DNA of 21,240 nucleotides from Hyphomicrobiales bacterium (GCA_013002595.1 JABDJG010000187.1:1-21240), one strand, 5' to 3'; numbered from the stretch's first letter, positions 1-8,463 are shown. Numbers and translations are program-made. The notes: generated by a model not told the origin, from the letters alone.

Positions 1-8
1 GAAAAGCT

Positions 9-1871
9 TTGAACGCATTTGATGTCATTGTTATTGGCGGCGGACATGCCGGCACCGAGGCTGCCGCCGCTTCGGCACGGGCCGGGGCACACACTGCGCT
101 GGTAACGCACAGATTTGCGACCATCGGTGAGATGTCGTGCAATCCGGCCATTGGCGGGCTTGGCAAGGGCCACCTGGTGCGCGAGATCGATGCGCTCGAC
201 GGATTGATGGGCAAGGTGGCCGATGCTGCCGGTATTCAGTTCCGTCTGCTGAACCGTTCCAAGGGACCGGCTGTACGCGGGCCGCGGGCCCAGTCCGATC
301 GCAAGCTGTACCGCGAGGCGATGCAGGCGCTGATTACCCGGCAGGAAGACCTTGAGGTCATCGAGGCCAGCGTCTGCGATTTCGTGTTTGATGGCGATAC
401 TGTTTGCGGCGTCGTTTGCGAGGGCGGTAGCGAATTGCGGGCGCGTGCGGTTGTTCTGACGACGGGCACGTTTCTCCAGGGGCTGATCCATATCGGTGAT
501 CAGCGCATTCCAGCCGGCCGGGCTGGCGAGGCCCCCAGTCTGGGGCTGAGTGAAGCCCTGTCGGGCGCCGGGGTCCGGCTTGGACGCCTCAAGACGGGAA
601 CGCCGCCGCGGCTTGATGGACGGACCATCAATTGGGACGCGCTTGACGTTCAGCCGGGCGATGATCCGCCGGTGCCGTTTTCATTTCTGACCGACAAGAT
701 CAAGGCCCGGCAGGTTGACTGCCATATCACCTACACGAATGAGCGGACACACGGGATTATCGAGAAAAACCTCACGCGTTCGGCAATATACTCCGGTCAG
801 ATCGAAGGCACCGGACCGCGCTATTGCCCGTCGATTGAAGACAAGATCGTCAAGTTTCGCGAGCGCGAAAAGCATCAGATCTTTCTGGAGCCGGAGGGAC
901 TTGATGACCACACGGTTTATCCGAACGGTATTTCGACGTCGCTGCCCGAAGATGTCCAGGAGGAGTTCGTCCGGTCGATTGCGGGTCTGGAGGACGTGCA
1001 CATTATCCGCCCGGGTTATGCAATCGAGTACGACTATGTGGATCCACGTGAACTGAGGCCGAGCCTGGAGGTGAAAAAACTGCCCGGGCTTTATCTGGCC
1101 GGGCAGATCAACGGCACCACGGGTTATGAGGAAGCAGCAGCGCAGGGCCTGATGGCGGGCCTCAATGCAGCGCGGCGGGCAGGGGGCGCCGGGCCGGTCG
1201 AGCTTGACCGCTCGCAGGCCTATATTGCGGTGATGATCGATGATCTGGTGACCCGCGGTGTTGCCGAACCGTACCGGATGTTTACCTCGCGGGCCGAATA
1301 CCGGCTGATGTTGCGGGCAGACAATGCCGATCAGCGGTTGACGTCGCTGGGCATCGCATGGGGCATTGTCGGCGATGAAAGGCGCGAGCGGTTTGAAGCG
1401 AAGTCAAATCGGTTGGCCAAGGCTCGTGAATTGGCCGGTCAGCTGTCATTGACCCCCAATGAAGCGGCTGCCAAGGGATTGAAGGTCAACAAGGACGGCA
1501 AGCGGCGCAATGTCGTCGATCTGCTTGGCCTCACTGGCGTTGAGTTTTCAGATATTGTGCGGATCTGGCCGGCGCTTGAAGCGCTGAGCCGCGATGAGCG
1601 CGAGCAGCTTGAGATCGATGCGGTCTATTCAGGTTACCTGCACCGCCAGCAGGCTGATGTCGATGCTTTCCGGCGCGATGAAGCCCTGCCTATACCTGAA
1701 GGCCTTGACTATGGCCAGCTGGCCGGTTTGTCGAATGAGCTGCGTGAAAAATTGGAGCAGGTGCGCCCGGCGACGCTTGGCCAGGCGGCCCGGATCGATG
1801 GTATGACGCCGGCTGCCCTGACCTTGATCCTGGCGTATGTGCGCAACCCGCAACTGCGCCGGGCCGGATAG
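9..1871 (+). CDS. mnmG: tRNA uridine-5-carboxymethylaminomethyl(34) synthesis enzyme MnmG (GidA)
   Basis: FAD-dependent partner of MnmE that installs the cmnm5 group on wobble uridine 34 of several tRNAs in the cytoplasm. Visible features: an N-terminal dinucleotide-binding motif GGGHAGTEAA (about residues 10-19), the family signature GPRYCPSIEDK (about residues 268-278) and the second signature AGQINGTTGYEEAAAQG (about residues 364-380). The C-terminal region that contacts MnmE and tRNA is complete. The 620 aa match the usual length. The start is uncertain: TTG at 9 is the first start codon in the window, and the frame is still open into the 8 bases before it, so an ATG may lie outside the window. 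The stop TAG is followed after one base by rsmG, so the two are probably co-transcribed. mnmE is commonly the upstream neighbour in this order, but it is not in view. Confidence 0.97.
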   Translation: MNAFDVIVIGGGHAGTEAAAASARAGAHTALVTHRFATIGEMSCNPAIGGLGKGHLVREIDALDGLMGKVADAAGIQFRLLNRSKGPAVRGPRAQSDRKLYREAMQALITRQEDLEVIEASVCDFVFDGDTVCGVVCEGGSELRARAVVLTTGTFLQGLIHIGDQRIPAGRAGEAPSLGLSEALSGAGVRLGRLKTGTPPRLDGRTINWDALDVQPGDDPPVPFSFLTDKIKARQVDCHITYTNERTHGIIEKNLTRSAIYSGQIEGTGPRYCPSIEDKIVKFREREKHQIFLEPEGLDDHTVYPNGISTSLPEDVQEEFVRSIAGLEDVHIIRPGYAIEYDYVDPRELRPSLEVKKLPGLYLAGQINGTTGYEEAAAQGLMAGLNAARRAGGAGPVELDRSQAYIAVMIDDLVTRGVAEPYRMFTSRAEYRLMLRADNADQRLTSLGIAWGIVGDERRERFEAKSNRLAKARELAGQLSLTPNEAAAKGLKVNKDGKRRNVVDLLGLTGVEFSDIVRIWPALEALSRDEREQLEIDAVYSGYLHRQQADVDAFRRDEALPIPEGLDYGQLAGLSNELREKLEQVRPATLGQAARIDGMTPAALTLILAYVRNPQLRRAG

Positions 1872-1872
1872 G

Positions 1873-2523
1873 ATGTCCGGGCCAACGCCGCCGGCCGACA
1901 TGCTTTCGCGGTTCAATGTTTCACGTGAATCATTGGATAACCTGCGTATCTATGTCGACCTGTTGCTGAAGTGGCAAAAGCGAATCAATCTGATCGGGCC
2001 GTCGACCACCAGTGTCGTCTGGCAACGGCATATCGCAGATGCCTTGATGCTGGCGGACATTGTGCCGGCCAACGCCAGGGTAATGATTGATCTGGGCAGC
2101 GGCGCCGGCATCCCGGGACTGGTCTTTGCCATCGCCTACGGGCATGAGCGCGGCTTTGAAATGCATCTGGTTGAAAGCAACGGCAAGAAGGCGGCGTTTC
2201 TGCGCGAAGCAGTGCGTCTTACCGGAGTTGCGGCACATGTGCACAACAAGAGAGCACAAGATCTGGCCGCCGAGATTGCTGCAATGGGTCCCGATGTCGT
2301 GCTGGCACGAGCGCTTGCGCCCCTGGAGAACCTGCTCGGATTGGCCGAACCGTACCTCGCGGCAGGCGCAATCGGGTTATTTCACAAGGGACAAGATGTG
2401 GACACTGAATTGACCGCAGCCACGAAATATTGGAATATCAATGCCAGAAAGCACATGATTTGTGCCGATTCTGTTAGCTGTATTCTGGAAATCAGGGAGA
2501 TAAGTCGTGTCGCACGCTTATGA
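1873..2523 (+). CDS. rsmG: 16S rRNA (guanine(527)-N(7))-methyltransferase RsmG (GidB)
   Basis: SAM-dependent enzyme that methylates N7 of G527 in 16S rRNA; loss is known to cause low-level streptomycin resistance. The SAM-binding loop DLGSGAGIPG is at residues 73-82. It is followed by the acidic VESNGKK strand end and the ARALAPLENLL and FHKGQD segments typical of the family. I chose ATG 1873, one base after the mnmG stop, giving 216 aa. An in-frame ATG at 1837 would lie inside mnmG, and ATG 1900 would remove only the non-conserved leader. The conserved FNVSRES segment (residues 14-20) is encoded by DNA that is also a parS site. The 3' end overlaps the parA start by 17 nt, which suggests translational coupling. 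Confidence 0.96.
   Translation: MSGPTPPADMLSRFNVSRESLDNLRIYVDLLLKWQKRINLIGPSTTSVVWQRHIADALMLADIVPANARVMIDLGSGAGIPGLVFAIAYGHERGFEMHLVESNGKKAAFLREAVRLTGVAAHVHNKRAQDLAAEIAAMGPDVVLARALAPLENLLGLAEPYLAAGAIGLFHKGQDVDTELTAATKYWNINARKHMICADSVSCILEIREISRVARL
1917..1932. promoter_or_regulatory. parS: parS centromere site inside rsmG
   Basis: The sequence TGTTTCACGTGAATCA matches the 16-bp parS consensus TGTTTCACGTGAAACA at 15 of 16 positions, including the central CACGTG. ParB nucleates here and spreads as a CTP-dependent clamp to form the partition complex. It lies about 575 bp upstream of parA and 1.5 kb upstream of parB, where bacterial parS sites usually are. It is in coding sequence: codons 15-20 of rsmG (N-V-S-R-E-S). 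The single deviation (A to T) creates a GAATC (GANTC) motif at 1927-1931. Confidence 0.88.
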
Positions 2524-3340
2524 CTATGATGCTTTGCCTGGCAAGGCGCGTATCCTGGCGGTTGCCAACCAAAAGGGCGGTGTCGGCAAGACCACGACCG
2601 CAAACAATCTCGGCACGGCGCTGGCAGCGGTCGGTGAAACAGTGCTTGTCGTTGATCTCGACCCGCAAGGTAACGCCAGCACCGGGCTGGGCGTACCGCG
2701 GCGGCCCAATACGCAATCGACCTATCACGTTCTGATCGGTGAAGCCGAGCTTGCAGACGTCATCGTGACATCGGGTATTCCGCGGCTCGACTGCGCGCCA
2801 TCCACCCTCGATCTGCTCGGCGCGGAACTGGAGCTGTCATCTTTCGAGCGCAAGACCTACCGCCTCCTGGATGCGCTGAAGACGTTGTCGCGCAGCCAGG
2901 CCGGCGCACAGGGCTATAGCTATATCCTGCTCGATTGCCCGCCATCGCTTAATCTGCTGACTGTCAATGCGCTGTCGGCGGCCGATGCCGTGCTGGTGCC
3001 GCTGCAATGTGAATTCTTTGCGCTTGAAGGCCTCAGCCAGTTGCTCAAGACGGTCGAGCGCGTGCGCGCCAGCCTTAATCGCCGATTGGAGATTCAAGGT
3101 GTTGTGCTGACCATGTTCGACAAACGCAATTCACTGTCGGAACAGGTTGCCCAGGATGTGCGCAGCGTGCTTGGTGACAAGGTCTATCAGACAGTCATAC
3201 CGCGCAATGTCAGGGTGTCCGAGGCGCCCTCCTACGGCAAACCGGTACTGCTGTACGACAACAAGTGTGCGGGCAGTCAGGCGTATATTCGGCTTGCCTC
3301 GGAAATCATACGGCGGGAACAGGATCTGCGCGCAGCGTGA
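2507..3340 (+). CDS. parA: chromosome-partitioning ATPase ParA
   Basis: Walker-type ATPase whose nucleoid-bound dimers pull ParB-parS complexes apart during origin segregation. Visible features: the deviant Walker A motif KGGVGKTT (residues 23-30) with the signature lysine K23, the Walker A' region VDLDPQGNAS (about residue 50), and the Walker B-like LLDCPPS (about residues 141-147). The C-terminal NVRVSEAPSYGKP block is typical of chromosomal ParA/Soj. At 277 aa it has the length of the short chromosomal type, without the N-terminal DNA-binding domain of plasmid type Ia ParA. The start is GTG 2507, set by an AGGGAG Shine-Dalgarno at 2494-2499. It overlaps the end of rsmG by 17 nt. parB follows after 76 nt. 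Confidence 0.97.
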   Translation: MSHAYDYDALPGKARILAVANQKGGVGKTTTANNLGTALAAVGETVLVVDLDPQGNASTGLGVPRRPNTQSTYHVLIGEAELADVIVTSGIPRLDCAPSTLDLLGAELELSSFERKTYRLLDALKTLSRSQAGAQGYSYILLDCPPSLNLLTVNALSAADAVLVPLQCEFFALEGLSQLLKTVERVRASLNRRLEIQGVVLTMFDKRNSLSEQVAQDVRSVLGDKVYQTVIPRNVRVSEAPSYGKPVLLYDNKCAGSQAYIRLASEIIRREQDLRAA

Positions 3341-3416
3341 TCGATTCGTCCACGAAACAATGTAGTCATACCGCGGATCAGACCTATAAGGCGGCGATCA
3401 GGAGATCAGAGATAAA
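3341..3416 (+). promoter_or_regulatory. parA-parB intergenic leader with GATCAG repeats
   Basis: This 76-nt gap has three exact GATCAG copies (3376-3381, 3396-3401, 3404-3409). The last two flank the parB ribosome-binding site AGGAGA (3400-3405). There is also a CTATAA hexamer at 3384-3389 that could be a -10 element, but no good -35 partner, and a GATTC (GANTC) at 3343-3347. A separate parB promoter or translational control is possible but unproven. Read-through from parA is the simpler reading. Confidence 0.3.
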
Positions 3417-4295
3417 ATGAACCAGCAGCCACAACGCAGACTGGGCAGGGGACTGGCGGCACTTATCGGCGATGATGTGCCGGAGGAAACCATCGTTCAG
3501 GACATCCGGCATTTGCGCCATATGCCGATCGAATCGCTGGTCGGCAGCCCGAACAACCCGCGCAAGCAGTTCGGCGAAGAAGAGCTTGGTGATCTGGCCA
3601 GGTCAATTGCCGACAAGGGCCTGCTGCAGCCGATCGTGGTGCGGCCACGCGCTGATGGTGCCACCTACGAGATCGTTGCCGGTGAGCGGCGCTGGCGGGC
3701 GGCGCAGCGGGCCGGCATCCACGATGTGCCGGTACTGATCCGTGAGCTGGATGATGGTGAGGCGCTGGAAGTTGCGTTGATTGAAAACATTCAGCGCAGC
3801 GACCTCAACCCGCTGGAAGAATCAGGCGCCTATGCCCAGCTCATCGAACAGTTCAGCTACACGCAGCAGCAACTGGCCGACGCGATCGGCAAGAGCCGCA
3901 GCCATGTGGCCAACAGCCTTCGACTGCTCAATCTTCCCGAGAAAGTCCGCGGCCTGATCGCTGAGGGGCTGTTGTCGGCCGGGCACGCCCGGACCCTGGT
4001 TGCAACCGATGCACCGGGCGAGCTTGCCGAAAAGATCATCAGTCTTGGCCTCAGCGTGCGTGAAGCTGAACAGCTGACCCGCGATCAGAACGAAACTCCA
4101 GAGCGCAAGGCCAACAAGCCTTCCCACAAGCAGAAGTCGGCCGATGTCCGCTCGCTTGAAAATCAATTGTCGCAATCCACCGGATTCAAGATCGAGATTT
4201 CCGACAAGGGCCGGGCCGGCGGCAAGATCTCGATTTCCTACAAGTCGCTCGAGCAGCTCGATGATATTTGCATGCGGCTCGGCAAAAAGGCTTGA
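3417..4295 (+). CDS. parB: chromosome-partitioning protein ParB (CTPase, parS-binding)
   Basis: Binds parS, hydrolyses CTP and slides along DNA to build the centromere complex that ParA moves. Domain order seen: an N-terminal LGRGLAALIGDD segment, the usual ParA-stimulating region of ParB; the ParB/sulfiredoxin-like CTPase domain with GERRWRA (about residues 89-95) and ENIQRSDLNPLEE (about residues 123-135); a helix-turn-helix with TQQQLADAIGKSRSHVANSL (about residues 148-167); and a C-terminal dimerization region rich in charged residues. The 292 aa are normal for alphaproteobacteria. The start ATG 3417 has an AGGAGA Shine-Dalgarno. The stop codon lies inside the left arm of a terminator hairpin shared with the convergent holA gene. 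Confidence 0.97.
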   Translation: MNQQPQRRLGRGLAALIGDDVPEETIVQDIRHLRHMPIESLVGSPNNPRKQFGEEELGDLARSIADKGLLQPIVVRPRADGATYEIVAGERRWRAAQRAGIHDVPVLIRELDDGEALEVALIENIQRSDLNPLEESGAYAQLIEQFSYTQQQLADAIGKSRSHVANSLRLLNLPEKVRGLIAEGLLSAGHARTLVATDAPGELAEKIISLGLSVREAEQLTRDQNETPERKANKPSHKQKSADVRSLENQLSQSTGFKIEISDKGRAGGKISISYKSLEQLDDICMRLGKKA

Positions 4296-4311
4296 TCGAC
4301 TTTCCGATCAA
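4292..4311. terminator. bidirectional terminator between parB and holA
   Basis: A perfect 7-bp inverted repeat TTGATCG / CGATCAA (4292-4298 and 4305-4311) has a 6-nt loop. It is followed by CTTTTGTTG on the + strand and by GCCTTTTTGCC on the - strand, so it can serve both parB and holA. The stop codons of both genes are part of the stem: TGA 4293-4295 for parB and the complement of 4308-4310 for holA. The stem is short and AT-containing, so termination may be partial. Confidence 0.6.
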
Positions 4312-5348
4312 CTTTTGTTGAGCCGGTTTGCCTGGGCGTTGCGGGCGAGTGACAGGAGAGCCCGCTCGGCAATCTCGGGTTCCAATTGCGGATATTGCCT
4401 GGTCTGGGCAATCGCGGTCTGCAGGGTGTGTTCTGCGCTTTCCAGGTCACGCAACTGCCAAATCGACAATTGCCGGATCACCGCCGGTTGGCGGCGAAAG
4501 AAAATTGGCGGCCGGGCTGATTTGACCGCCGTGCCAGCATTGCCGCTGGCCTGGGCTGAAAGCGACAATCCCTGCAACCTGGCAATATGCATGGCGGCCA
4601 TTGACAACAATCGCGTTGCGGTAATACCGCCGCTTGACAGGCGGCCGAATAAAGAGCAGGCCTGACCGGCGTCACCGGCAAATACCGCATCGACCATGTC
4701 ATCGATGGACAGTTCGGAGGTGTCGCCGCACACGGCATTGACATCTTCAAGGCTGACGCTGGCCTGCCCGGCGCAATACAGCGCTAGCTTTTCAAGCTCG
4801 CTGCGGGTCGTCTGGCGGTCGCTGCCGAGGATTTCACAAAGCCGGTGATGAGCATCGGGCGCGATATCGAGCTTATAACCGGCCATTGCCTTGCCGATGA
4901 CCTGATGCAGGCTTTCCTTAGAGTCAAGATAACAAGGAACCGCCAGGGTGCTGGACGATTTTTCAAACAGCGCGCGAAGCTTCGACGATTTGGGCAATTC
5001 GCCCGCTTCGGCAACAATCAGACTGTCGGTATCGGCGACAACGAGGTATCCGGCAACAGCCTTGTGGAAACCGGCGCCGGCCCCACTGACCCAAATGGCC
5101 CGGCGGCCGCCCATCATCGATATGGACTGGGCCTCATCGGCAAGCCGTTGGGCATCATCGCCCAAAGCCTGATCGCTTAGGCGCACGACGTTGAACGGAT
5201 CATCCAGGTTGCCGGCAACGCCTGTGACAATCTTGCGGGCATATTCGTTGATCGCGCCGGTATCGGGCCCGTAAATCAGCACAGCCTTGACCGCAGGGTC
5301 GGGCCGGGCAATGAAGCGGTCGACCTCGGTTGCTTTCAGAACGGCCAT
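4308..5348 (-). CDS. holA: DNA polymerase III subunit delta
   Basis: The delta subunit of the clamp loader; it opens the beta sliding clamp so that it can be placed on primed DNA. The 346-aa protein starts MAVLKATEVDRFIARPDP, followed by the delta-family strand VLIYGPDTG (about residues 23-31). The C-terminal helical region (LSMAAMHIARLQGL) matches the collar domain. I chose ATG at 5348, because a longer open frame upstream lies inside lptE and lacks family similarity. It begins 7 nt after the lptE stop with no strong Shine-Dalgarno, so translation is probably coupled to lptE. leuS-lptE-holA is a conserved proteobacterial order. Overall sequence conservation is low, as usual for delta, and the call leans partly on this context. 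Confidence 0.92.
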   Translation of the reverse strand: MAVLKATEVDRFIARPDPAVKAVLIYGPDTGAINEYARKIVTGVAGNLDDPFNVVRLSDQALGDDAQRLADEAQSISMMGGRRAIWVSGAGAGFHKAVAGYLVVADTDSLIVAEAGELPKSSKLRALFEKSSSTLAVPCYLDSKESLHQVIGKAMAGYKLDIAPDAHHRLCEILGSDRQTTRSELEKLALYCAGQASVSLEDVNAVCGDTSELSIDDMVDAVFAGDAGQACSLFGRLSSGGITATRLLSMAAMHIARLQGLSLSAQASGNAGTAVKSARPPIFFRRQPAVIRQLSIWQLRDLESAEHTLQTAIAQTRQYPQLEPEIAERALLSLARNAQANRLNKS

Positions 5349-5355
5349 TTTGATG

Positions 5356-5856
5356 TTACTGGGTTGACAGGAAAGCGGCCAGCCTGGTGCGTATATCACG
5401 GCCGGTTTCCGCCGCGGCGCGCTCCTGGGCATTGACCTGGGCCTGAAGGTTTGCCACCGGCGCATCAATGCGGTCATAGGAAACCTGCGAAAAGGTCTTG
5501 CCCGAATAGACCGATTTTCCAGAGCTGGCGTCATACAAAGCGAACGAGACGTTGACCCGGTAGTGCTTGCGCAGAGATTCAGTATCGATCGCACTGATTG
5601 CCAGTTCCTCACTGCCCTTGGCCTCCAGCTCAAGCCGGTAGGCCATGCCGCCCGAAGACCCGGCCGGAGAGATCCCCGACACGATTTCGTTTCTGACCAG
5701 CTGTCCAAGCCTGGTGTCCTGCTCGGTCACTGAAATCGAAGCCAGTTTCAATGCGACCGGAGATCCGGCGTCGGTGGTGCCGTATAATGGTGTGAATCCG
5801 CAACCGGCAAGGCCGAGCGCAGCGGCGACAAGTACTATCCGGCTAAAGGTTCTCAT
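5356..5856 (-). CDS. lptE: LPS-assembly lipoprotein LptE
   Basis: Outer-membrane lipoprotein that plugs the LptD barrel and helps insert lipopolysaccharide into the outer leaflet. The first 19 residues form a lipoprotein signal peptide ending in the lipobox LAGC, with C19 as the lipidated residue, followed by GFTPLYG, the typical start of mature LptE. The 166 aa fit the family. The remainder, a small alpha/beta fold, is poorly conserved. The start at 5856 is 3 nt after the leuS stop, so it is in the same transcript. The call rests on the lipobox, the GFxPLYG start and the position between leuS and holA. Confidence 0.92.
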   Translation of the reverse strand: MRTFSRIVLVAAALGLAGCGFTPLYGTTDAGSPVALKLASISVTEQDTRLGQLVRNEIVSGISPAGSSGGMAYRLELEAKGSEELAISAIDTESLRKHYRVNVSFALYDASSGKSVYSGKTFSQVSYDRIDAPVANLQAQVNAQERAAAETGRDIRTRLAAFLSTQ

Positions 5857-5859
5857 GCA

Positions 5860-8463
5860 TCATCCAGCAACGATGTTGACGATACGGTCCGGCACCACAA
5901 TGACCTTGCGGATCGTTTGCCCCTCCAGGACACGCTGAACATTATCCAACTGAAGCACTGCAGATTCAATCTCTTCTTTTGCCAGGCCTTTTTGCAGGCT
6001 GATTTCATCACGGCGTTTGCCATTGACCTGAATGGCGATCGTAATGGCGTCCTCGACCAGCAAAGCCTCAACGGCTTTTGGCCAAGCGGTCTCAACAACG
6101 ATACCCGGCTGACCCAGCAACTGCCAGCATTCCTCGGCCAAATGCGGCATCATTGGCGCAAACATCTGCACCAGTATTACGGCAGCTTCGCGGATGGCCC
6201 AGTTCAGCCCATCAGTGCGTTTGTCCTGCTTGAGGACCTGGCCAAGAGTATTGGACAGTTCATAAATCCTGGCGATTGCGCGGTTGAATCGCAGCGCCGA
6301 GATGTCGTCACCGACCGCGTTCAGGGCCTGATGGGTCGCACGGCGCAGCGCAATGGCGTCGCTATCGTCATTGCCGGGCTCTGAACCAGCCTCGGTATGG
6401 CCCGCTTCATTGATCGCCCGCCACAGACGCTGGGTGAAGCGCCAGGCGCCTTCCGCGCCGGCTTCGGTCCATTCTATATCGCGCTCGGGCGGTGTGTCCG
6501 ACAGCATGAACCAGCGCGCGGTATCGGCGCCGTACTGTTCGATAATGTTTTCCGGGTCGACGACATTCTTCTTGGCCTTCGACATCTTTTCCGACGGCCC
6601 GATGACAATCGGCTCGCCCGTCTCAGCATGGACAGGCTTGGGGCCATCCAGATTGACATCGATCGGGAATACCCATTCACCGGTCTTGGTGGCATAGGTC
6701 TGATGAATGACCATGCCCTGGGTGAACAGGTTGGCAAACGGTTCATCCAAATTGATGTGCCCAGTCTTGCTCATTGCACGCATGTAGAATCGCGAATAGA
6801 GCAGGTGCAAAATGGCGTGCTCGATCCCGCCGATATACTGGTCGACAGGCATCCAATAAGCCGCGGCACCAGCCTCGACCGGCTGATCACTGTGCGGCGA
6901 GCAGAAGCGGGCAAAGTACCACGACGAATCGACGAAGGTATCAAATGTGTCGGTCTCGCGCCGGGCATCCTTGCCGCACGCCGGGCAGGAGACATTCTTC
7001 CAAGTGGGATGATGCTCGAGCGGGTTGCCTGGCTTGTCGAAAGTAACATCTTCCGGCAGCACGACCGGCAACTCCTTCTTGGGCACCGGTACTACGCCGC
7101 AATCATCGCAATGAATGATCGGGATCGGGCAGCCCCAGTAGCGCTGGCGTGAGACACCCCAGTCGCGCAATCGGTAGTTGGTGCGCCGCTCGCCGATACC
7201 GGCCTTTTCCATCCGGCGGGCGATCTCTTCTTTTGCCTCGGGCACACTCATGCCGTTCAGGAAATCGGAATTGATCATCGTGGTCTGGCTGTCGTCGTTT
7301 TCCAGATACGGTTCATCGCCGATCTTAAAGCTCGCCGGGTCGGCGTCGCGCGGGGCGACGACGGGGATCACGTCCAGGCCATACTTGCGCACGAAGTCGA
7401 GATCGCGCTGGTCATGGGCCGGGCAACCGAAAATGGCGCCCTCGCCGTAACCCATCAGCACGAAGTTGGCGGCATATACCGGAAGCCTGACGCCGGGCCG
7501 ATAGGGATGGCGGGCATAAATGCCGAGCGGCACGCCCTTCTTTTCAGCCCGCTCTATGGCTTCTTCGCTGGTGCCCAATGCGGCGCACTCAGCGCGGAAG
7601 GCTGCAATCTCATTGGAACCCTCAGCCAATTTCTGGGTCATCGGGTGGTCTGCCGACAAGGCGCAGAACGTTGCGCCGAAAATCGTGTCGTGACGCGTTG
7701 TATAGACCGTCAGACCGTCCTCCAGCTTGGTGCCTGCTTCATCTTCAAGCTCAAAGGTGAACCGCATGCCTTCGGAACGGCCGATCCAGTTGCGCTGCAT
7801 CAAGCGCACCTTGTCGGGCCAGTTCTCCAGCGTGTCGAGGGCCTCGAGCAATTCTTCGGAATAATCGGAGATCTTCAAAAACCACTGGGCCAGTTCACGC
7901 TTTTCAACCAGCGCGCCGGAGCGCCAGCCGCGTCCGTCGATCACCTGCTCATTGGCCAGAACAGTGTGGTCGACCGGGTCCCAGTTGACCATCGAGATTT
8001 TCCGGTCGACGAGGCCGGCCGCCAGAAAATCGAGGAACATGGCCTGCTCGTGCCGGTAGTACTCGGGATCGCAGGTCGCCAGCTCGCGGCTCCAGTCCAG
8101 CGCCAGGCCCATCATCTGCAGCTGATGGCGCATGGCGGCGATGTTCTCGTAGGTCCAAGTCTTGGGATGGACCTTGCGATCGATGGCGGCGTTTTCCGCC
8201 GGCATGCCAAAGGCATCCCAGCCCATCGGGTGCAGGACATTGTAGCCACAGGCGAGCTTGAAGCGCGCGATAACGTCGCCCATCGTGTAATTGCGAACGT
8301 GCCCCATGTGGATGCGGCCCGATGGATACGGGAACATCTCCAGCACGTAGTACTTAGGTTTGCCGGTATCGTCGCTGGCAGCAAAGCACTGACGCTCGTT
8401 CCAGACCTTTTGCCAGCGGCCTTCCGCCTCTTTCGGGTTGTACCGCTCTATCGTCGTAGCCAT
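5860..8463 (-). CDS. leuS: leucyl-tRNA synthetase
   Basis: Class Ia synthetase that charges tRNA-Leu and edits mischarged norvaline and isoleucine. Visible features: the HIGH motif as HMGH (residues 52-55, in PYPSGRIHMGHVRNYT); the CP1 editing domain with the T-rich motif YTTRHDTIFGATF and the GCPAHDQRD segment (about residues 345-354); a Cys-containing zinc-type insert (CPACGKD); and the KMSKS loop, here KMSKA (residues 626-630). The 867 aa are standard length. I chose ATG 8463 (MATTIERYNPKEAE), although upstream sequence stays open to 8580, because family similarity begins here. No clear Shine-Dalgarno is visible. It is the first gene of leuS-lptE-holA and diverges from yggS. Confidence 0.97.
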   Translation of the reverse strand: MATTIERYNPKEAEGRWQKVWNERQCFAASDDTGKPKYYVLEMFPYPSGRIHMGHVRNYTMGDVIARFKLACGYNVLHPMGWDAFGMPAENAAIDRKVHPKTWTYENIAAMRHQLQMMGLALDWSRELATCDPEYYRHEQAMFLDFLAAGLVDRKISMVNWDPVDHTVLANEQVIDGRGWRSGALVEKRELAQWFLKISDYSEELLEALDTLENWPDKVRLMQRNWIGRSEGMRFTFELEDEAGTKLEDGLTVYTTRHDTIFGATFCALSADHPMTQKLAEGSNEIAAFRAECAALGTSEEAIERAEKKGVPLGIYARHPYRPGVRLPVYAANFVLMGYGEGAIFGCPAHDQRDLDFVRKYGLDVIPVVAPRDADPASFKIGDEPYLENDDSQTTMINSDFLNGMSVPEAKEEIARRMEKAGIGERRTNYRLRDWGVSRQRYWGCPIPIIHCDDCGVVPVPKKELPVVLPEDVTFDKPGNPLEHHPTWKNVSCPACGKDARRETDTFDTFVDSSWYFARFCSPHSDQPVEAGAAAYWMPVDQYIGGIEHAILHLLYSRFYMRAMSKTGHINLDEPFANLFTQGMVIHQTYATKTGEWVFPIDVNLDGPKPVHAETGEPIVIGPSEKMSKAKKNVVDPENIIEQYGADTARWFMLSDTPPERDIEWTEAGAEGAWRFTQRLWRAINEAGHTEAGSEPGNDDSDAIALRRATHQALNAVGDDISALRFNRAIARIYELSNTLGQVLKQDKRTDGLNWAIREAAVILVQMFAPMMPHLAEECWQLLGQPGIVVETAWPKAVEALLVEDAITIAIQVNGKRRDEISLQKGLAKEEIESAVLQLDNVQRVLEGQTIRKVIVVPDRIVNIVAG

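Noticed and set aside
1035..1050. CACGTG-centred site in mnmG as a further parS
   Set aside because: About 11 of 16 positions match, with the outer right half wrong; too weak beside the 15/16 site at 1917.
5349..5708. N-terminal extension of holA
   Set aside because: It overlaps lptE in another frame and shows no delta-subunit similarity; the ATG at 5348 fits the family start.
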